A DNA stretch of 64,000 nt from Bilabrum cf. latius (taxonomy: Eukaryota > Bigyra: Bicosoecida > Bigyra > Bicosoecida): the NCBI GenBank assembly GCA_965178125.1, contig OZ237741.1, positions 62,001-126,000 of the forward strand. Direction: 5' to 3'. Of this stretch, positions 46,503 to 58,273 are shown one piece after another. The notes below the pieces were generated by a model. That model was not told the DNA's origin. It searched no databases and worked only from the letters and a program-made list of their open reading frames with translations. The translations under genes and the position numbers were made by a program. How positions within the stretch are numbered: position 1 is the stretch's first letter; the number at the start of each line of letters is the position of its first letter.

Positions 46503-47450
46503 GCAGAGCTGGTGCTCGTGCGATGGGCCCCGTGCGTGAGACCTGCCCGCGTGCTGCAGACGACAGCACAGCACAGGGAACAAGAGGCCCACTCCAGTGG
46601 TGGCCAATTGGTGGGCGAGCCTAAAATAAGACGCCGCAACCGCTACATCAGACTCCGCTACTCCTCCCCGGGGCTTGCTTAGGCCTCGGCCACGCCAACG
46701 CCACTGCCAGTGCAGGTGTGGCTTCAGCTGCAAGCTCCACGGGCAGATCGCACACGACTGGCAGGCTCACTAATGGCTTGGTTCGTGGTCGCGAACCAGG
46801 ACGCATAGGCTGGATCCGCTGGCCTGGTCCTCCCAGTGACAGGGCGCACATCACCTTTCGTTGCGGTGTGCACTCCACGCTGCCGACCGGCCCTTCGCTG
46901 GTGGCAGCTAGCTGCTAGCCAATGGCATTGTGCGCCCATATGCCGGCTAGTTTCGCCATGGGTCTGATCGGTGATTTTCAATTCATCCCTTGGTTGGAGA
47001 GGGGTGAGTAGCCGGTCGTCTCCACAGCCTTAGATTCACTATTGCAGGAGGTGGTCCGGCGGGAAGGCCGGACCGAGCGACCGACAAGCGCAGCCGTCCC
47101 AGCGGCTCGCGGCGGAGATGATGGAGGGACGCCGCCGAGATGCAGTGGTCCGCATGTAGTACGGAACAGTCTGGCTCCCCTTCGGGCTGCATCAGCTCGA
47201 TGGTTGCTACGGTTTGAAACACGCCGTCTGCATCGTTCTCAATCTTGATCTAAGCGGCTCCTCTGTTCTTGAAAGTTATCAGTTCGAGCCTCCTCGTATC
47301 AGCGAAAATTTCTACATTTCCACGATCATCCTGCTTCACTTCGAATGCCAGCGGGTTCATGGTTGTCAAGAATAGCCGCAGCTCTTTTCAAATGAGTTGC
47401 ACTTCCGGCCTGTGCACCTGCGGCCGTGAGTGTCCACTCCTGCGGTGAAA
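46503..47450. other. Intergenic, 0.95 kb, with one weak small-gene candidate
   Basis: Mixed composition. At 46959 an ATG opens MGLIGDFQFIPWLERG and meets a GTGAGT donor; the next CAG acceptor (~47046) joins in phase to GGPAGRPDRATDKRSRPS and a TGA, a possible ~39-aa protein. Too short to trust. The rest should be the dynactin p50 promoter and the COQ10 3' UTR. Confidence 0.25.
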
Positions 47451-49006
47451 ATGTCATCATCGAAGGCGTCTGACCCTCAAGATGATGAAATTTTCGAATC
47501 CCCTGATGATGATGCCCTGGAAGACGATGGCATTGGGCGGCATATTCCAGTGCTTGGCATGGAAGGGTTGGAAGACCCCGAGATGCTGGAGGGAGATTCG
47601 TTGCAGGAACCGAAGATCGACGCACTGCATGCTTTTGAGACATTCATGGGCAGAACGTACGATTCTGCAGAGCGTGAGTCGTCGAACCCGCGGTACCTGA
47701 ACTGGCAGATCTCTCATGACCGTCTTTGCTTGAAGCACGCCCGCTCTCTCTCCACGTTACAGGCTTGAACACGAAATCGAAGCAGTAGCTGGCATCTGAT
47801 GCCGAACTTGCCAAGCAGGCTGCCTCGCGAGGGGCAGAAGTTGCTGCACTAGCCTCTGGAGACTCAGCTGGGCTCCCGCGACTGCCGGAGGCCCAGGCGA
47901 GCGCGAGCGAGGCTCGGCGGGACGGGGCCGCCAGGAGCGAAACCCCCTTGCAGAGAGCACTGCGATTACAGGCAGAGTTAGCCGAGCTGGCAGGCGATCT
48001 TGCCGAGGCAGAGCAGGCGAGAGCTGCAAAGCGCACCGCCGCCGCTGACCCCGCCGAGGGGACATCCTCGGCGGGCCCCCACGACACCCTGGGAGTCCTC
48101 TCCCGGGAGGTGTCCCGCATGCAAGCCAGCATGGAGGCTCTGCAGGGGGCAGCTGCGCGCGCGGGAGACGCGGCGGCCGGCCAGCTGGCCCGCGGGAGCG
48201 GCCCCTCGTCCTCCGCTGCAGCTGGCTCTGTGCTCGCTCTGTCCCAAGGGCTGGGAACGGCCCCTGCTTCCTCGGCAGCTGCCGTGGGGCGGATTCTGGA
48301 GGATCAGGGGTAGGATGAAGGTACGGACCCTGGACGCGGCCAGCGCGGGGGTGCACCACCATCCTCCTCATCCTTCTCCTCCTCCTCGCTGGATGCCGCT
48401 GCCCTGGAGGCCCGGCTGGCTGCACTCGAGCAGGTGCTCGGCGGGGAGGGGGAGGGGGAGGCGAGCATGGGGCGGGCCATTGCCGGGGCCGGGGCAGCTC
48501 TGGGCATCGCTGGGAGGCTCTCGAGACTCGAGTCCCAGCTGGGGCTGCTGCGGCCCGCCGCACTGCAGGCGGCCAGGGGCAGGGCGAGGGCGGCGGCAGC
48601 AGAGCTAAAGGTGCTCGAGGCCCAGGCGCGTGCCGCCGCGGCAGCTGTGACGTGTGGGGACGGTCCCGGGGCAGTTGACGGGGCGGGGGCGGCGGTGCGG
48701 GAGGCCGTTGGCGTGCTTCGCCGCCTAGACGCGCAGGCCGCCGCTGTTCCGTCGCTGCTCGGGCGGCTGCGTGCTCTGGCCGTGCTCCATGCCGAGTCTG
48801 CCGAGTTCTCCGGTCGATTGTCCGCTGCCGAGGAGGCCGTCGGGGCGGTGGAGGCGAGGCTCGCGGCGGATGCTGCCGCGGTGGGGGCCCTGCGGGAGGC
48901 ACTGGAGGCGGCGGGGGGAGCTCTGGAGGGCAGTCTGAGGGCGGCGGAGGGGACAGGCGGGGAAGGTGTGGAGGGGGAAGGGGAGGGGGACCCTGAAGGG
49001 GAGTGA
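47451..49006 (+). CDS. DCTN2: Dynactin subunit 2 (p50 / dynamitin)-like
   Basis: Coiled-coil shoulder subunit of dynactin, the dynein cofactor. Exon 1 47451-47673 encodes an acidic N-terminus (MSSSKASDPQDDEIFESPDD). The 89-bp intron (47674-47762, GTGAGT...TTACAG) leads to exon 2 (47763-49006, TGA); 488 aa. Family features are mostly in order and composition: helical heptads (LQRALRLQAELAELAGDLAE), LDAAALEARLAALEQVLG (p50 VAELEKRLTELE), AVGVLRRLDAQAAAVPSLLG (p50 TIQRWSPIASTLPELVQRL) and LAVLHAESAEFSGRLSAAEE (p50 LHEQAMQFGQLLTHLDT). Two in-frame TAGs: KSK(Q)LAS in early exon 2 and 48311 (EDQG-Q-DEG). Coiled-coil similarity can mislead, but the C-terminal block order fits well. Confidence 0.8.
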
Positions 49007-49192
49007 GTCGTCCCCTGCAAGGGGTCACTTGGGAGGAGGTGGAATGGTGTGGAGATGGTCCGGCGCAGCTAGAATACTACCGGGCAAGGGTGATGCGCAT
49101 CCACCCGCCGGAACCTGAAGGCTCAGCAAGGCTTCCGGTTTTTCAAGCCGACGTTGACTTTCACTCACTTTTTGATACCTTGTGTTTGTCCT

Positions 49193-52100
49193 ATGCCAGA
49201 AGAGGATACGGCGGCTTCGTCTCCAAAATCTCAAAATACCAAAAGCGAGAATGCTAGTGACTCTGACCAGAGCCAGGACGAGCCGTGCTTTTGCGCACCA
49301 TTCTGCTGCGAAGCTTGCAAGCCGTTGTGTGGAAGCTACGTTATCTCGATCCTCCTACTCTGCTCAAGTGTGATATTTACTGCGGTGCCCTGGGGCTATG
49401 TCAGCTTTTCTGCTGATTCACTGCGAGAATTTGAAGGTGAGACCTACGCGGCCGGTTGTTCGCGAGCGATAATATTGCCTCGACCGGTTGCTCGTATCGC
49501 ACTAGACCCACTTCAAGATAGCGCTCTCCGCAGGGTACTCAAACACCGAGATAGGGTTAGTGCTGCTACTGCTTGTTGCTGTTTTTGTCCACTTACATGC
49601 CGTCATGCGTGAGCTTGGAGTCAAACACTGAAATCCACCATGCTTCACCGTAGGTTCTTAATACCGTTCTTTGGAGCGGCCAATATGGTCATGGTGAGCA
49701 TTCAACTAGCTCTTAATATGCAAGGATATAGGGAGTAGCCGATTGCGGCCGCTACTTGCTCGTTTTGCGGGCCACTTCGTCAAGATCTTCGAGCTCAATA
49801 ATGCCCGCAGACGGTTATGGTGGGAAACTTCGGGCAGCATTTTCATCCAAAGCTGCTCATTATTGGGGCGGTGGCTCTCATGGGAGGGTGTGAGGCAAGC
49901 ATGCAGGAAATTCGATGCTTGATGCCAGCACGACTATGCCCAGCCGACTGGGGCACCTGTTCATGCCCTTGCACCTCAATCGTTTCGATTCTGTCGCAGC
50001 TGCTGCAATCATCGCTTTCATTCCAGCCTATGTGGCGCTGCTTGGTGGATTCATGCTGTTTGGTGCGGGGTATGCCGTGTTCCGGGTGATACCGTACGAC
50101 CGTGAGAGATTGCGATCAGATGCGATCCACCGATCCCTGCGGGCTTAGTGGGCTTGATCAATTGGGATCGGCCTGCAGGGCGCATCAAGAGATGCTCTGC
50201 TTACAGCTTATGCGCGTACTGTGCTTGCGACCAACTGCAGCTGGCGCTGCAGGCCATCGGAGCACTTGCTCCGTGCTCCTTTTTGCTGCTTGCTCCTTGC
50301 CTCTGCGTTGGTCCGCGTCCACGCGCATGCTTCCCCAACGTCCATTGCCTACTATCTCTAGCTGGAATTCCCGCAGAGGTGATCGCGCTGATCAAGAACC
50401 CGTTCGCCCAGCGCGTGTGGAGGCAGGGCTTCGAGATCTCGGCCCAGACTCTCGGACCCTCTGGCGGTCGGCTCCTCATGATGCTGTCCACGAGCCTCAT
50501 CGTGGGGAGGTTCGGATGGAGGCTGCCCTGGATCGTCACGGCGGTGGCATGTGGAGCCAACTGCGCGCTGATCTTTGTGTTCGCCGACTACGCTCCACAG
50601 GCGAGCAGCGCGGATGTGGCCAAGGCCCAGGGGCACGGGGCCGAGCACACCGCTGAGGAGGAGCGCAAGCAGCTCGAAATGGCGGCCAAGCAGGCGGGGA
50701 AGGATGACCCTGACGTGAGAGGACCGCACAAGAGCGACAAGGGTGGCAGTGGTAGTGGTAGTGCTAGTGGTAGTGCTAGTGGTAGTGGTATTGGTAGTGT
50801 TGGAAGCAACGAACAGGACAAGGACAAGGACAAGGACAAGGACAAGGAGTCAGAGGGGCGTAAGGTGGACGGCCATGGGGGCGCTGCGTCCAGCGACAGC
50901 GGCGATGATGACCATTACGATGACGATGACAAGGACCTGACCCACGAGACCCAGGAGCAGCTGCAGCTACGCGCCCTCAAGGCAGACAACCTGACCTACC
51001 TCGAGATGGCCAAGCTCTTCTACTGCAACCCGACTGCCGTGGTGCTGCTCGCTGGGTGCACCTCCATCGCCTACTTCTCCAACGGATCCAGCGTGTGGGC
51101 CCCCTCCATCGCCAAGAACCTCTTCTACAACGAGACGGTGACCGCCTACCTGGATGAGGGCAACTCGCTGCAGCAGGCAGAGCAGCTGGCAGACACCGAG
51201 ATCAAGGGATCCATCAGCGCGGCCGCCATGATGGCGTTCCCGCTCGGGGTGGGGCTGGGTACCGCAGCTCTCATCCTGGTCTCCGGCGTCATCCCTGCCA
51301 TGCGAGTCTCCTGGGCCTTCGTGGCGGTGGCAGTGGTGCCTGCGGTGTTCTATGCCACTGCTGATAGCTTCATCCAGTTCGTGCTGTCCTTTGCGTTCGC
51401 GCTCGCTTTCGCCAACTTCCCGCTGCTGTTCCTCAAGTCTATTCCCACGTACCTCCGGTTTCCCCGCGCCCTGGTCAAGTTCGCCATCTCGAGGTACTCG
51501 GCCTTCTACTCCGTCATGGGCGACGTCATCGCGCAATTCACGCTGGGCATCCTCCTCGACAACGCGGGGGCGCGCACCACGCTGCTGGTGCTCTTCAGCG
51601 CGCTGTGCGTGGCTTTCGCGCTGTGGAGCGTGCCGTTCGTGTGGTCTTTCCTGGCGGAGAGTCCCGTGAGCATCATCTACACGATGGAGCTCAGGAAGCT
51701 GCAGGACAGGAGAGCCAAGCTCAGGCGCGCCCTAGAGTCGGTGCGGCTCAGGACCAAGAAGAGGGCCCACCTCCTCGGCATCATCCACCACATGCACCCG
51801 CATCCTGCCGCCAACCAGACCGACAGGGAGGCCCAGGAGAAGGACGAGCACATGGTCAGGGTGGCCAGAGAGCGCATGCAGCTGCACAGATCCAGGGGCA
51901 AGCTGGATGAGCTTGCTGAGAAGAGGCGTGAGATTGCCGAGAAGGAGCGGGCCAAGAGGTCGGCGGACTGCTGCGGGGGCTGCTGCCACGATGAGCTGCA
52001 CGAGGAGGACCCGGAGGACAGCGAGTCCATCGGGCTGACGGAGCGGTTCGGGTTCTGCAAGTGGTGCGAGCTGAGCGTGGACGGAAACTCGATCCTGCCT

Positions 52101-52361
52101 TCTGTCCGGGAGCAGGTGTAGGCGATCGAGCACGACGAGGAACACGTAGGGGTGGGGCAGCACTGCGTGAGGGCCTCGGATGTGCTGAGGGACAGCATCG
52201 GGGGTGGGGAGAGTGGGAGTGGGAATGGGAATGGGAGGGTGTCGGGGCCTGCCGCTGCGGTCCCGCGAGGAGGACAGAGGGGCAGCGGCGAAACCAGTGG
52301 GGCAGCTGCTTCAACCGAGCATCCGGGCAGGACAAAGAGTGGCGTTGCATCGGCCGTGTGA
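49193..52361 (+). CDS. Major facilitator superfamily-like transporter (5' exons partly unresolved)
   Basis: Multi-pass carrier. Exon 1 (49193-49436) starts MPEEDTAASSPKSQNTK, with a Cys-rich stretch then TM1 (VISILLLCSSVIFTAVPW). The last exon starts at 50377 (QVIALIKNPFAQRVW, GPSGGRLLMMLSTSLIVGRF) and runs to TGA 52359-52361, with TMs at VVLLAGCTSIAYFSNGSSVW, AALILVSGVIPAMRVSWAFV, FVLSFAFALAFANFPLLFL, YSAFYSVMGDVIAQFTLGIL and LLVLFSALCVAFALWSVPFV, then a charged coiled coil and Cys-rich tail. Between them, exon-like pieces at 49534-49608, 49654-49693, ~49809-49888 and ~49971-50101 encode membrane segments, but the 49608/49654 junction would need a 45-bp intron and is one base out of phase. 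A Gly/Ser and Asp/Lys repeat linker lies at 50739-50850. TAG 52119 is followed by 79 low-complexity codons. Confidence 0.7.
50739..50850 (+). repeat. Hexanucleotide linker repeats (GGTAGT)n and (GACAAG)n
   Basis: Short in-frame repeats in the central loop of the MFS-like gene, encoding Gly-Ser and Asp-Lys runs. Confidence 0.8.
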
Positions 52362-52805
52362 TGCCACAGCTCTCTATAGGCCTAGCGGGCCGTCACGAAC
52401 TATCAGATCAGCTCAATACCTGCACCATCCACCAAGAGAGCCGCCGGCGATGCCACATGGATGCCCGTCTTGGGCCACGTCCTTGTCAGTTCGCTGTTGC
52501 CCCCATTGCCCGTCCGTCGAGGGGCACCGTCCTGTGGCATGGCTCCTCTGAATGGTATCGCCGTATCTCGCGCCTGCCCTGCTCACGTCCCGCCGTGTCT
52601 GTCACGCTGGCCTCTCGCTCTCGTACCGGCTCCCCCACCCTGCCCCCAGGAGAGAATCGTTTTTTTCTTTTTTAGAATCCGTATCCTTTTTTTTTCTCGG
52701 ATTCCACTCGTGAGATCATGGTGCACCGTGCACGGATCGTAAACCAGTATTGGCACGCTATCAGTGGACTTGGAGCTCTCATCTCTCATCCCGGAATGTA
52801 TACCA
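52362..52805. other. Intergenic, MFS to ankyrin gene
   Basis: 444 bp with two T-rich runs (near 52660 and 52690) about 110-140 bp before the ankyrin start. Probably promoter and UTR sequence; no gene seen. Confidence 0.4.
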
Positions 52806-55136
52806 ATGGCTCACACTCTTTCATGCCTCACCAGTATACAATCATTTGATCTACTGGAGTTTGACATTAATCGTACTACACAAATGTTGAGAGCTATTGT
52901 GCGAGGTGACAAGGAAGCCTTCATTGCTGCTCATGAAAGCGGCGTTGCAATACAGGGCGTTTTCGAAGAGGTAGTCGACGAGAACGGAAAGCGAATCGGC
53001 GAAAACCTACAAGCAGTGCACGTAATAGCAATGCTTGGACATACTGATTTGTTGGAATTCATTTTGGGCCACGTTGATCCGAACACGCAGTGCTGCAGTG
53101 GCAACACACCGATGGTGCTAGCCGCAAAGAATGGTCATGTTGAAGCAATCCGAATTCTCTTGTCATTACATGGTAATCCATCGCATGTAAATGAGCACGG
53201 GGAGACTCCGCTGTTCTGGGCCTGTGCCAATGGGCACGAGCAGGTGGCGGCCGCACTGCTGGAAGCGTGTCCGGACCTGGCTGTGATCAACAGGGCCAAC
53301 ACCAAGGCCGAGACGGCCCTGACACAGGCGATGGCCAAGCAGCATGCGGGCGTGGCTCGCCTGCTGGTGGATGCAGGGGCAGACGTGCAGCATCAGGGGG
53401 AGGGCGGGTACACCCCACTGCTGGTTGCTGCAGAGGTTGGCCACGTGGATCTGGTGCGCATGCTGCTGGAAGCCGATGCATCTGTGTGCGGTACGCCTAA
53501 CGAGCACGGGGAGACTCCGCTGTTCTGGGCCTGTGCCAATGGGCACGAGCAGGTGGCTGCCGCACTGCTGGAGGCGTGTCCGGACCTGGCTGTGATCAAC
53601 AGGGCCAACACCAAGGCCGAGACGGCCCTGACATAGGCGATGGCCAAGCAGCATGCGGGCGTGGCTCGCCTGCTGGTGGATGCAGGGGCAGACGTGCAGC
53701 ATCAGGGGGAGGGCGGGTACACCCCACTGCTGGTTGCTGCAGAGGTTGGCCACGTGGATCTGGTGCGCATGCTGCTGGAAGCCGATGCATCTGTGTGCGG
53801 TACGCCTAACGAGCACGGGGAGACTCCGCTGTTCTGGGCCTGTGCCAATGGGCACGAGCAGGTGGCGGCCGCACTGCTGGAAGCGTGTCCGGACCTGGCT
53901 GTGATCAACAGGGCCAACACCAAGGCCGAGACGGCCCTGACACAGGCGGTCTTCTCGCAGCATGTGGGCGTGGCTCGCCTGCTGGTGGATGCGGGGGCAG
54001 ATGTGCGGCATCAGGGGGAGGGCGGGTACACCCCACTGCTGGTTGCTGCAGAGGTTGGCCACGTGGATCTGGTGCGCATGCTGCTGGAAGCCGATGCATC
54101 TGTGTGCGGTACGCCTAACGAGCACGGGGAGACTCCGCTGTTCTGGGCCTGTGCCAATGGGCACGAGCAGGTGGCTGCCGCACTGCTGGAGGCGTGTCCG
54201 GACCTGGCTGTGATCAACAGGGCCAACACCAAGGCCGAGACGGCCCTGACATAGGCGATGGCCAAGCAACATGCGGGCGTGGCTCGCCTGCTGGTGGATG
54301 CAGGGGCAGACGTGCAGCATCAGGGGGAGGGCGGGTACACCCCACTGCTGGTTGCTGCAGAGGCTGGCCACGTGGATCTGGTGCGCATGCTGCTGGAAGC
54401 CGATGCATCTGTGTGCGGTACGCCTAACGAGCACGGGGAGACTCCGCTGTTCTGGGCCTGTGCCAATGGGCACGAGCAGGTGGCGGCCGCACTGCTGGAG
54501 GCGTGTCCGGACCTGGCTGTGATCAACAGGGCCAACACCAAGGCCGAGACGGCCCTGACACAGGCGGTCTTCTCGCAGCATGTGGGCGTGGCCCGCCTGC
54601 TGGTGGATGCAGGGGCAGACGTGCAGCATCAGGGGGAGGGCGGGTACACCCCACTGCTGGTTGCTGCAGAGGTTGGCCACGTGGATCTGGTGCGCATGCT
54701 GCTGGAAGCCGATGCATCTGTGTGCGGTACGCCTAACGAGCACGGGGAGACTCCGCTGTTCTGGGCCTGTGCCAATGGGCACGAGCAGGTGGCGGCCGCA
54801 CTGCTGGAAGCGTGTCCGGACCTGGCTGTGATCAACAGGGCCAACACCAAGGCCGAGACGGCCCTGACACAGGCGGTCTTCTCGCAGCATGCGGGCGTGG
54901 CTCGCCTGCTGGTAGATGCGGGGGCAGACGTGCGGCAAGCAGGACACGGAGGGTACACGCCGCTGATGGTTGCTGCGAAGGTGGGCAGTATGTACCTGGT
55001 GCGCATGCTGCTGGAAGCTGGGGTAGACCACAGGCACGCTGGCCAGCCACAGCTTGAGTTGCCTGTTGAGATTGCTGCGAGAATGGGACACGAGGATGTG
55101 GTCCAGATTCTCGAGCAGTGGCATCCGACTGCGTGA
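52806..55136 (+). CDS. Ankyrin-repeat protein with near-identical 103-aa tandem units
   Basis: Single exon, 776 aa, TGA. Residues 1-130 are ordinary, AT-richer sequence (MAHTLSCLTSIQSFDLLEF) with two divergent ankyrin repeats (TPMVLAAKNGHVEAIRILLS). From 53193 a 309-bp unit is repeated about 5.6 times, each unit holding three ankyrin repeats (NEHGETPLFWACANGHEQVA, AETALTQAMAKQHAGVARLL, GEGGYTPLLVAAEVGHVDLV). The last repeats diverge (GHGGYTPLMVAAKVGSMYLV) and cap the array. In-frame TAG occurs at 53634 and 54252, where the other units have CAG, so both are Gln. Ligand unknown; repeats usually bind proteins. ATG 52806 is the first in-frame ATG. Confidence 0.88.
53193..54945 (+). repeat. 309-bp tandem repeat array (units at 53193, 53502, 53811, 54120, 54429, 54738)
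   Basis: Units are almost identical at all codon positions, which implies recent duplication or gene conversion. Units 2 and 4 share TAG and other silent variants (GTGGCTGCCGC, CTGGAGGCG), showing a 618-bp higher-order duplication. The Gln codon at offset +132 reads CAG, TAG, CAG, TAG, CAG, CAG in units 1-6. Confidence 0.95.
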
Positions 55137-55264
55137 ATGCCGCAATTAATTGCCATCGGAGCCAGCCAAGGATTGCCCAGCAACTTTAAAATCGGCTCCA
55201 AGCTCAGCGGTTGCACAAACGATCACCATTCGGTTCATTTGGATCCTATCATCACAGACACATC

Positions 55265-56755
55265 TCAAGAGCTCCCTGCACTACCACCGCCCCTAGTCCT
55301 CGCCCGCATCACCTCAGACCCAGGCCCGTCGTACTTCCGACTCCGGATGGCCCCACGCAATGCTCCCAGCTGCCCATGTGCCGCCTTCAGCTCGGGCAGC
55401 TCCTCCGTTGCCTCCTCCACCGTGGGCAGACTCCCCATGCCAGCCATCTCAGCGGCCTGCATGGCCTGCTGCACGGCCAGAGGCCCCTTCTTGCTGGCCT
55501 CCTATACCGCCACGCAGAGTCCCCTGCGCTTGTCGATGAGCTTGCCCGCCTGCTCGATCGTGTCTAGCGCTGCATCAGGGTCTGCCGTGCCCACGCACGC
55601 CTGTGCCAGCCTGTACCACGCCTCCCAAGTCTGCTCGTCCTCTGCCAGCACCGTGTGCAGGACCCCCACTGCGCCCTCGTACTCGCCCGCCTCGAGGCAG
55701 GACCGTCCCAGCGACATCCTCGCGCCCACATCGGGCACTGCAAGGGGCCCTAGCACGTCGTCGTCATCGCCCTCCTCCCCGCCGCTTGCCCCGCTCCCTT
55801 TGCCGCCAGCACTCCCAGCGCCTGCCCCCTCCCCTTCCATGGCCGCTGCACCCCCAGTAGCAGCGCCCGAGGCTGCCCCGGCCCCTGCCCCGGCCCCAGA
55901 GGAGGAAGAAGCCGTGGACGGACCCGACGACGAAGACGACGCACCCTCACCAGCCCCTGCCGCAGCCAGCTCCGCCTCCGCCTTCTCTCTGGCCACGAGT
56001 CTCGCATGCGCGTCGACCACGAGCTTGGCTGCCTGCCTAAGGAGCGGCCTGGCGTCTTCGATCCGCTGGCGCACGAGGCGCAGTGAGGCCAGCGCGAGCA
56101 GGGCGTCGGCACAGGCGCGGTCTGCCTCGACGGCCATGCCCGCGGCCTTCTCGCACTGGGACTCGGCGTCTGGCTCGTCGCACAGATCTGTCATGTACAA
56201 CTCAGCTATCGATGCAAGAGCTTGGGAGAGCTATCTTCGCACCAGGGCAGCTGGTCGTTCGCGCGTTGATGCCCCGAGCTCCTCCCGCAGTCTGGTGACT
56301 GCTGCGCCAAAGTGAGCGACAGCCTCCTTTCCGGAACTAAGCTGGGCCAGCTGCAGGAAGCGAGTTGAGCCGCCAGATGACCGCGCTTCGACGCTGGCAT
56401 TAAACGCAGCTTTTGCCCCTTCCACATCCCCAGTCTCCATCTTTGCTTCTCCCAATCGTTCCAAGATATCAGCATCCCCTGGCAGCTACCTATCGGCTAG
56501 TTCTAGTAATCGTACAGCTGCTTGGGGTTCAAACCTATCCATACATGCTTCTGCATCAGCAACTAATTTCCTTGGCCCGCCAATGGCAGCCTTCGATGCG
56601 GCAGCGTGCTCAGCAACGGCAAGTGTTGGCCTAGCTCCCCCTTTCCGATGTGCTCCGGATGCAGTATCCATCGCAGCGCGCGCATCATCGATTCGCCTTT
56701 GCTCAGGAGTGCGTTCCATTGACCCTGACGAGGAGGACGCACTGGAAGCCGCCAT
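55265..56755 (-). CDS. ACL4: ACL4-like TPR protein (ribosomal protein L4 chaperone family)
   Basis: In yeast and plants ACL4 is a TPR protein that escorts nascent ribosomal protein uL4 to the nucleus. Single exon, 496 aa, TGA. After a basic/Ser-rich N-terminus, TPRs run through AVRLLELADR, ADILERLGEAKMETGDVEGA, the diagnostic IAELYMTDLCDEPDAESQCE followed by ADALLALASLRLVRQRIEDA (family AELYLTDLCDEPDAE), then an Ala/Ser/acidic linker and SLGRSCLEAGEYEGAVGVLH, EAWYRLAQACVGTADPDAAL. Three in-frame TAGs (plus cta 56486, 56231, 55502) all sit between conserved TPR helices. The first ATG in frame is 56755; the frame stays open upstream to about 56830, so a short 5' exon could exist. Divergent from Rab18. 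Confidence 0.82.
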
Positions 56756-56987
56756 TTTTTGCTTGAGGAGTTCCTTCTTGGCGCCGCGCACTAGGGCGGA
56801 CTGTTGGTTCCGCTGGCCAAACACTAGACGCTAGACATTCCATCGGTTGACTAGTTTCCGTGTAGACTCAACCCAGACGATAAAGTTTGTGATAAGCATA
56901 AGTTTGCCCTAAGATTCGCTTTTGATTGATTATCCAAGGCAAACACACGAGTTTTGCGCGGACCACTCACGTGCAAGTAACGTTGCG
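56756..56987. promoter_or_regulatory. Shared promoter region, ACL4 / RAB18
   Basis: 232 bp between divergent ATGs. May include a short 5' exon of ACL4. Confidence 0.35.
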
Positions 56988-57800
<813 letters not shown>

Positions 57801-58273
57801 TAGACTATGGGCCGTACCAGTGGCTGCTGCCATGATTGGGTGCACTAGAAGCTTGGTGTGTTTAACAACTATGTCATTCGGTGTGTGTCCACGCTGCTAC
57901 CCCAAGCTACACCCCTGAAGTGCGCCCTGTGTACCCTACACCGGCTGCTTGACCAGTGCAAGCATCGTCACCGGCTCGCCAAGCATGGTGTGCACTGTGC
58001 GCTGCAATCGGTAAACCGGGGGCTAAACAACTAGCCGAGGGTAAGGTGAGCAGGAATTCAAGCCGTCAGAGCGACCAAAAGACGCCAGCGAACCTTGCCA
58101 AGGCTGTCATGGGTGAGGGACCTCTGAGCGAGCAGAGGCCTTAGCCGAAACCCGGAACTGCTCGGCGCCATTGGACAGGTCCTCGACCTTGCGATGTTTC
58201 CATCATTTTAGGTGCGTCCATTTCTTGAACACGGCATAGCATCATTAAGAGTGTTGTCTGGTCAACCTAAGCG
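57801..58273. other. Intergenic, Rab18 to pseudo-GTPase gene
   Basis: 473 bp. Contains several GTAAGG/GTGAG-like sites (e.g. near 58040) but no coding stretch I could connect. A 5' untranslated exon of the next gene is possible. Confidence 0.35.

Noticed and set aside
47046-47430. Long open frame (about 125 codons) before the dynactin gene
   Set aside because: Needs no stop for a modest length only; no family likeness, no good start, and it conflicts with the phase of the nearby donor.
53193-54945. CRISPR-like array
   Set aside because: Units are contiguous 309-bp coding repeats without spacers, in a eukaryotic gene.
53166-55145. 659-aa open frame antisense to the ankyrin array
   Set aside because: It is the shadow of the GC-rich repeat: the same 103-residue pattern read backwards, with no family resemblance, while the plus frame is clear ankyrin sequence.
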